Shown piece after piece: positions 61,101-64,000 of a stretch of 64,000 nt of DNA; within the stretch, counting starts at the first letter, position 1; every line of letters begins with the position of its first letter. Source of the DNA: JAFNAG01 sp041501225 (GTDB lineage: Bacteria > Acidobacteriota > UBA6911); contig JBGQNR010000003.1 of NCBI GenBank assembly GCA_041501225.1, positions 21,318-85,317 of the forward strand, in the 5' to 3' direction. Under the pieces are notes generated by a model, which was given only the letters and a program-made list of their open reading frames with translations, was not told the DNA's origin and did not search any database. A program made the translations under genes and the position numbers.

Positions 61101-61446
61101 CTGCGTCCACAAAGGCAAGCCTTACCAGGACAAGCCCCGGCTTTTTTCCCGGATGACGGATTTCAGGAAGGAAAGCGACAACGCCTTTCATATCGAGAAA
61201 GGCCGGGCGGGATGGACGATTCACAGGCGTGAGAAAAGCCGCGAGTTTATACTGGAAATGCGTGAGGACCTCGGTGAGGTCGTTTTCGAAGATGATCAGT
61301 TACGAGCCACATTTTCGAGCGACAATTTCGGTATCCTGGCTCTGGAATTGAAACAGAGTTTTCCGGGCGAACTGGTGCTGACTGCACCCGCGGAGATGTA
61401 CGTAATCGCCAAGGGAATCCTCGGCTCCGTTGCTTTCCTGCCGTGA
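58165..61446 (+). CDS. ygfK: YgfK-like flavin/iron-sulfur oxidoreductase
   Basis: A 1,093-residue multi-domain redox protein, slightly longer than E. coli YgfK (about 1,030). Residues 1-420 resemble a dihydroorotate-dehydrogenase-like TIM barrel (PIGPAAGPHTQLAQNIV, TLSTMHGCPPQEIE). A GltD-type part follows: cysteine-rich linker (CVEQCAVRQDVPEYA, TQLCQRCCT), FAD motif IIGSGPAGLSAAYFLALNG and NADPH motif VIGGGNTAFDAARVAQRL. The C-terminus has ferredoxin-like cysteines (CLQCSVVCDKCVEVCPN, CNDCGNCATFC). It probably links NADPH to the molybdenum hydroxylases, enabling reductive purine conversion. GAGG is 9 nt before ATG 58165. The stop overlaps the downstream frame only if an upstream start is used. 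Confidence 0.92.
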   Translation: MRVLPFDVLLKWVLKELKDRDSIFGIHRSHFYVPRPDSPYAVADVFGQYLATPIGPAAGPHTQLAQNIVSAWLCGGRFIELKTVQIQDELEIPRPCIDMEDEGYNVEWSQELKLDQSAHEYAKAWFLIHVLHRLLGHENKVPLGTLFNISVGYNLEGIKDARLTRFLDQMRDASAELSQMRSVLKERFPQFADIDIPSQIANNVTLSTMHGCPPQEIEQIARYLMEERRLHTIVKLNPTLLGKKKVLNILHNDLGFGDIQIPAAVFDRDLRYPRAVELIRTLQQAADRCGLTFGVKLSNTLPAVNHKKILPGDEMYMSGRALYPLTLSLFLKLAEEFKGDLNVSYSGGADALNVSTVLAAGAFPVTMATDLLKPGGYARFAQYLENLGNELHRRRAASLEDLWKDKRSNLEQAAAEALTDRRYQKRYLAYGPPKVESGLGLFDCIVAPCVEQCAVRQDVPEYAWLIGRGDYDRALAVILSRNPLPGVTGYACTQLCQRCCTRSAGNYDQPVAIRALKRFAAEKGRIMLPPADRLGRKVAIIGSGPAGLSAAYFLALNGIQVTIFEAKDEAGGMMRLAPAFRLPPGIIQEDVDRVVQMGVDLKLSHPIRRPPEELLMDGFDAVFIASGFQKDAPLHIEGAQGPDVIAALEFLRRTHEGCPVNLGPKVLVIGGGNTAFDAARVAQRLTGHPPTVVYRRTRVEMPAGDEDREEAFEEGVVLEELATPVRVIRNQGRVVALECVRNEMGAPGSDGRRRPVPLTGSEFRIQADSIIVAVGQSPDLAFLNGSKVHLHKDGAIGVDPVTGLWHQHEIYAGGDAVRGPASIIAACADGRRAAESICADFGAAFKSLPCSPAQLSTPEILQVKRARARREDQHRAEKISQNQRGGFELVEATLSESAARNEANRCLQCSVVCDKCVEVCPNRANQSYRISPEQLIMPILACWNGRFTVVGETVLHIRQSTQIVHLHDLCNDCGNCATFCVHKGKPYQDKPRLFSRMTDFRKESDNAFHIEKGRAGWTIHRREKSREFILEMREDLGEVVFEDDQLRATFSSDNFGILALELKQSFPGELVLTAPAEMYVIAKGILGSVAFLP

Positions 61447-61532
61447 CCCGAAATGCCCGAAATAGTTGTCGTCAATTCGCGGGTTTCGTGGTTTCATTGG
61501 GCCGGGACTTGCCTGGCATAGGAGGAACGCTC

Positions 61533-62888
61533 ATGACTTCGCTGCTCGTGAAACATGCAGAGCTGCTGGTCACGATGGATGCGGCTCGTCGCTGCATTCC
61601 GGACGGCGGACTGTTCGTGCGCGATCATGTCATCGAGCAAGCAGGGCCGACCGCGGAGCTGCCCGGTGAGGCCGATCACATCATCCACGCACAGGGGATG
61701 ATCATTCTGCCGGGCCTGGTGAATACCCACCACCATCTCTTTCAGACCTTGACCCGCGCTGTTCCTGCGGCTCAGGACGCAACCCTGTTCCAGTGGCTCA
61801 AGACTCTGTACCCCATCTGGGCCGGATTGACCCCGGACGCCATCTACACCAGCGCGGTGGTGGGCCTGGCCGAGCTGATCCTTTCGGGCTGCACCACCGC
61901 ATCCGATCACTTGTATATCTACCCGAACGGTTGCCGCATTGACGACGAGATCCGCGCGGCACAGGCGCTTGGCATCCGCTTCCATGCCAGCCGAGGGTCG
62001 ATGAGCCTCGGCGAGAGTAGAGGCGGGCTGCCGCCGGATCGCGTTGTGGAAGACGAGGAGTTCATTCTCAAGGAGACCCGGCGGGCGATCGAAACCTACC
62101 ACAACTCCAAGCCGCATTCGATGCTGCGCATCGTCGTAGCGCCATGCTCACCCTTCTCGGTGACTCCTGACTTGATGCGCGAAAGCGCTGCCCTGGCGCG
62201 TTTCTATGGTGTGCACCTGCACACTCACCTGGCGGAGACATCCGACGAGGAACGATTTTGCCTGTGGGAATTTGGCCACCGGCCTGTGGCGTATGCCGCC
62301 GATCTGGGTTGGGTCGGGGACGATGTCTGGTATGCCCATGCGGTCCATGTCAACCCTGCGGAGATCGCACTTATGGCGCGTACCCGCACTGGAGTATGCC
62401 ACTGTCCCAGTTCCAACATGCGCCTGGCATCCGGGATCGCTCCAGTGCGGGCCTATCTCGACGCAGGAGTCCGCCTGGGTTTGGGAGTGGATGGATCGGC
62501 GAGCAACGACTCCTCCCACTTGCTGGCCGAGGCGCGCATGGCGCTTCTCCTTCAGCGCGTATCCGGCAATCCGGCCGGCCTTTCGGCCCAGGAAGCGCTG
62601 TGGCTGGCAACCGCGGGAGGAGCCAGCATCCTGGGCCGCGATGATATCGGACAGCTGGCGCCGGGCAAGGCCGCCGACCTGATCGGCTTCCGCCTGGATC
62701 GGCTCGATTTTGCCGGGGCGCTTCATGACCCGCTGGCGGCATTGGTGTTCTGTTCACCGCAGCATGTCGATCTGTCCGTCATCCATGGAAAAATCGTGGT
62801 AGAAGACGGCAACCTGTTGACCATGGACCTGGGGCCGGTGATCGAGCGCCACAATCGCATGGCTCGTCAACTGTTGAACGGCGCATAA
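61533..62888 (+). CDS. 8-oxoguanine deaminase-like amidohydrolase
   Basis: A 451-residue amidohydrolase. Family features are PGLVNTHHHLFQTLTRAVPA, AELILSGCTTASDHLY, IRFHASRGSMSLGESRGGLP, VVAPCSPFSVTPDLMRES, LHTHLAETSDEE and GVCHCPSSNMRLASGIAP, the last two being characteristic of the 8-oxoguanine deaminase group (as in the Pseudomonas enzyme Pa0142). The catalytic Asp is in GLGVDGSASND. It would convert 8-oxoguanine to urate. AGGAGG 7 nt before ATG 61533 fixes the start. It is in the rightward purine operon after ygfK, placing urate production in the same pathway as its consumption. Confidence 0.9.
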   Translation: MTSLLVKHAELLVTMDAARRCIPDGGLFVRDHVIEQAGPTAELPGEADHIIHAQGMIILPGLVNTHHHLFQTLTRAVPAAQDATLFQWLKTLYPIWAGLTPDAIYTSAVVGLAELILSGCTTASDHLYIYPNGCRIDDEIRAAQALGIRFHASRGSMSLGESRGGLPPDRVVEDEEFILKETRRAIETYHNSKPHSMLRIVVAPCSPFSVTPDLMRESAALARFYGVHLHTHLAETSDEERFCLWEFGHRPVAYAADLGWVGDDVWYAHAVHVNPAEIALMARTRTGVCHCPSSNMRLASGIAPVRAYLDAGVRLGLGVDGSASNDSSHLLAEARMALLLQRVSGNPAGLSAQEALWLATAGGASILGRDDIGQLAPGKAADLIGFRLDRLDFAGALHDPLAALVFCSPQHVDLSVIHGKIVVEDGNLLTMDLGPVIERHNRMARQLLNGA

Positions 62889-62951
62889 GATTTTGCAGCG
62901 CGCGAGCTTGCTCGCGTATCGATTCGCTGTACCGTGCCACCCATACTCGAG

Positions 62952-63725
62952 ATGAAAACGCTTCACCGTACCAAAGGCCTCACGCATGACCTGGTCGTCA
63001 CCAAAAGAGGACAGACGATCACTCTCTGGTCAGCTGCGGGGATCCGGCACACGGTTCTCGATCTCGAAGCGCCCCATGTGCCGGGACTCGAGTACGCGCG
63101 CAATACGCTGGCAGCCCTGGCTTTCAGCCCGCGGGCCCGATCCTTCCTGATCCTGGGCCTTGGCGGCGGGTCCATCCCGCGCATGCTGTTTGCCGCGCGC
63201 CCCGGCGTTGCGGTCGATACTGTCGAGATTGACCCTGCAGTTCCGGAGCTCGCGCGCAGGTTTTTTCAGGTCGACGCCTGGCCTCGATTCAAAATTTACC
63301 TGGAGGATGCAGCCGCCTTCCTGGAACACTGCACGGCCAAGTATGACGCGATCATGGTCGATGCCTACGTCGGAGAGAAGTTCCCCGAGCACTGCGCAAC
63401 CCGCGAGTTCCTGAGCAGGGCCCGAGGTTGTCTCAACGACGACGGCGTGCTGGTCGTCAACTGGATGAGCGGAAATCCTGGACTCTACCAGAGGTTGCTC
63501 GCCAACCTCGATGCGACGATCGGCCCGGTTTGGCTGCTGGCCGGATCGAAGGCGAAGAACACCCTTCTTTTTGCCTCGATGCGGAAGTCGACCCGCCAGG
63601 AACTGGTGGCCGAAGCCGGGAGGCTCGAGCGCGAAATTCCATTTGAGAGTTCCCTTGGGCGGCTGGTGCAACGCCTCCGGCCTTTGCCTGCCGCCGCGTC
63701 CCAGCTGCACAAACCGAAATCGTAG
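62952..63725 (+). CDS. Spermidine-synthase-fold methyltransferase-like protein
   Basis: A 257-residue protein with a class I S-adenosylmethionine-type fold: GLGGGSIPRMLF is the glycine loop, VDTVEIDPAV the acidic ribose-binding strand end, and EDAAAFLEHCTAKYDAIMVD the following strand, as in polyamine aminopropyltransferases. The short N-terminal beta part (LTHDLVVTKRGQTITLWS) also fits. The Tyr/Asp pocket residues for putrescine cannot be confirmed, so it is called spermidine-synthase-like only. The start is ATG 62952 or GTG 62934. It closes the rightward operon, 63 nt after the deaminase; its link with purine use is unclear. Confidence 0.8.
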   Translation: MKTLHRTKGLTHDLVVTKRGQTITLWSAAGIRHTVLDLEAPHVPGLEYARNTLAALAFSPRARSFLILGLGGGSIPRMLFAARPGVAVDTVEIDPAVPELARRFFQVDAWPRFKIYLEDAAAFLEHCTAKYDAIMVDAYVGEKFPEHCATREFLSRARGCLNDDGVLVVNWMSGNPGLYQRLLANLDATIGPVWLLAGSKAKNTLLFASMRKSTRQELVAEAGRLEREIPFESSLGRLVQRLRPLPAAASQLHKPKS

Positions 63726-63734
63726 ATTCCATGC

Positions 63735-63780
63735 GATTCAGACAGTGGAAAGAACTTTGCCACGAATGGCACGAAAGGAG
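63735..63780 (+). repeat. GATTCAGACAGT / CACGAATG element, copy 3 (half element)
   Basis: GATTCAGACAGTGGAAAGAA and CCACGAATGGCACGAAAGGA match the reverse complement of the right end of the element at 26711-26892. Its following AGAGAGGGGCC also matches. Only one arm is visible. Confidence 0.75.
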
Positions 63781-63803
63781 AGAGGGGCCACCATGGGAGT
63801 GCC

Positions 63804-63864
63804 ATTTTGCCTTCTCCACACGGGCGCAGCGCGAAGCGTTGCGCCCGTGTGGAGAAGGCAAAAT
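63804..63864. terminator. Perfect 25-bp hairpin after the purine operon
   Basis: The arms 63804-63828 and 63840-63864 (ATTTTGCCTTCTCCACACGG onward) are exact reverse complements over 25 bp with an 11-nt loop. They end with AAAAT on the distal side. The location 79 bp after the last gene suggests a terminator or a repeat element similar to the 7716-7842 palindrome. Confidence 0.6.
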
Positions 63865-63892
63865 TGCGGGTTATCGGCCCGCTCTGCGATAA

Positions 63893-64000
63893 GGTCTCTA
63901 GGAGCCCGTCCGAGAATTAGGAGGGGCCGCGTTCCGAGCGCCGCGGGGGCAGATGCAAGGCGGCGCGACGCAGGCGATGTCGCTGTACATCGTCGAGGAG
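63893..64000 (+). repeat. Possible start of a further dispersed repeat at the window edge
   Basis: The stretch AGGAGCCCGTCCGAGAATTA then GGCGGCGCGACGCAGGCGAT and GTCGCTGTACATCGTCGAGG has the GC-rich, gene-free look of a mobile or repeat end, and contains ACATCGTCGA-type self-complementary parts. It runs off the window, so its identity cannot be settled. Confidence 0.3.

Overview
The window reads as a bacterial chromosome segment, most probably from an Acidobacteriota relative. This is inferred from the mix of genes: an ADOP/MacB-type orphan permease, a 1,020-residue Oar-like TonB-dependent receptor with an N-terminal carboxypeptidase-regulatory domain, secreted S46, M1, M14 and CocE-type peptidases/hydrolases, many lipoproteins and a two-membrane envelope. 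No rRNA, tRNA, CRISPR array, phage or transposase gene was recognised.

Layout. 1-9.8 kb: end of an ABC-type permease; an NtrC-family sigma-54 two-component system; divergently from it a four-gene envelope operon (coiled-coil lipoprotein, two YkuD L,D-transpeptidase-type proteins, a second lipoprotein) with a very good sigma-54 promoter and an upstream palindrome; an HDOD protein. 10-12.4 kb: class III CoA-transferase and HMG-CoA-lyase-like enzyme. 12.5-17.8 kb: giant secreted subtilase with PA and beta-helix regions, preceded by a possible 31-codon leader ORF. 18-20.3 kb: sugar-nucleotide epimerase and the wreck of a two-component system. 20.3-38 kb: mostly secreted proteins and peptidases, a DUF362 protein, small hypotheticals, a nucleotide-sugar dehydrogenase and the Oar-like receptor.

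38.3-63.7 kb is almost wholly devoted to nucleosides and purines. It begins with thymidine kinase and a cdd-deoA-nupC-punA-udk operon (nucleoside uptake, deamination, phosphorolysis, salvage), then an arginase-family ureohydrolase. Two divergent operons follow around a 188-bp promoter region: leftward ygeW-ygeY-xdhD-ssnA, rightward two fold-type-II PLP enzymes, a FAD/2Fe-2S subunit, a molybdopterin subunit, ygfK, an 8-oxoguanine-deaminase-like amidohydrolase and a spermidine-synthase-fold methyltransferase-like protein. This resembles the anaerobic purine/urate degradation cluster of gut bacteria and E. coli, but the usual ygeX (diaminopropionate ammonia-lyase) and hyuA are absent from the window and two unrelated PLP genes sit where ygeX would be expected.

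Intergenic regions carry several families of palindromic dispersed repeats: hairpins made of 9-nt CGCAGAG units (4 copies), a GATTCAGACAGT/CACGAATG family (3 copies), a 324-bp nested palindrome, an 80-bp GC-rich repeat pair, and an AATCCAAAATCC unit, one copy of which appears to lie in frame inside the molybdopterin subunit gene.
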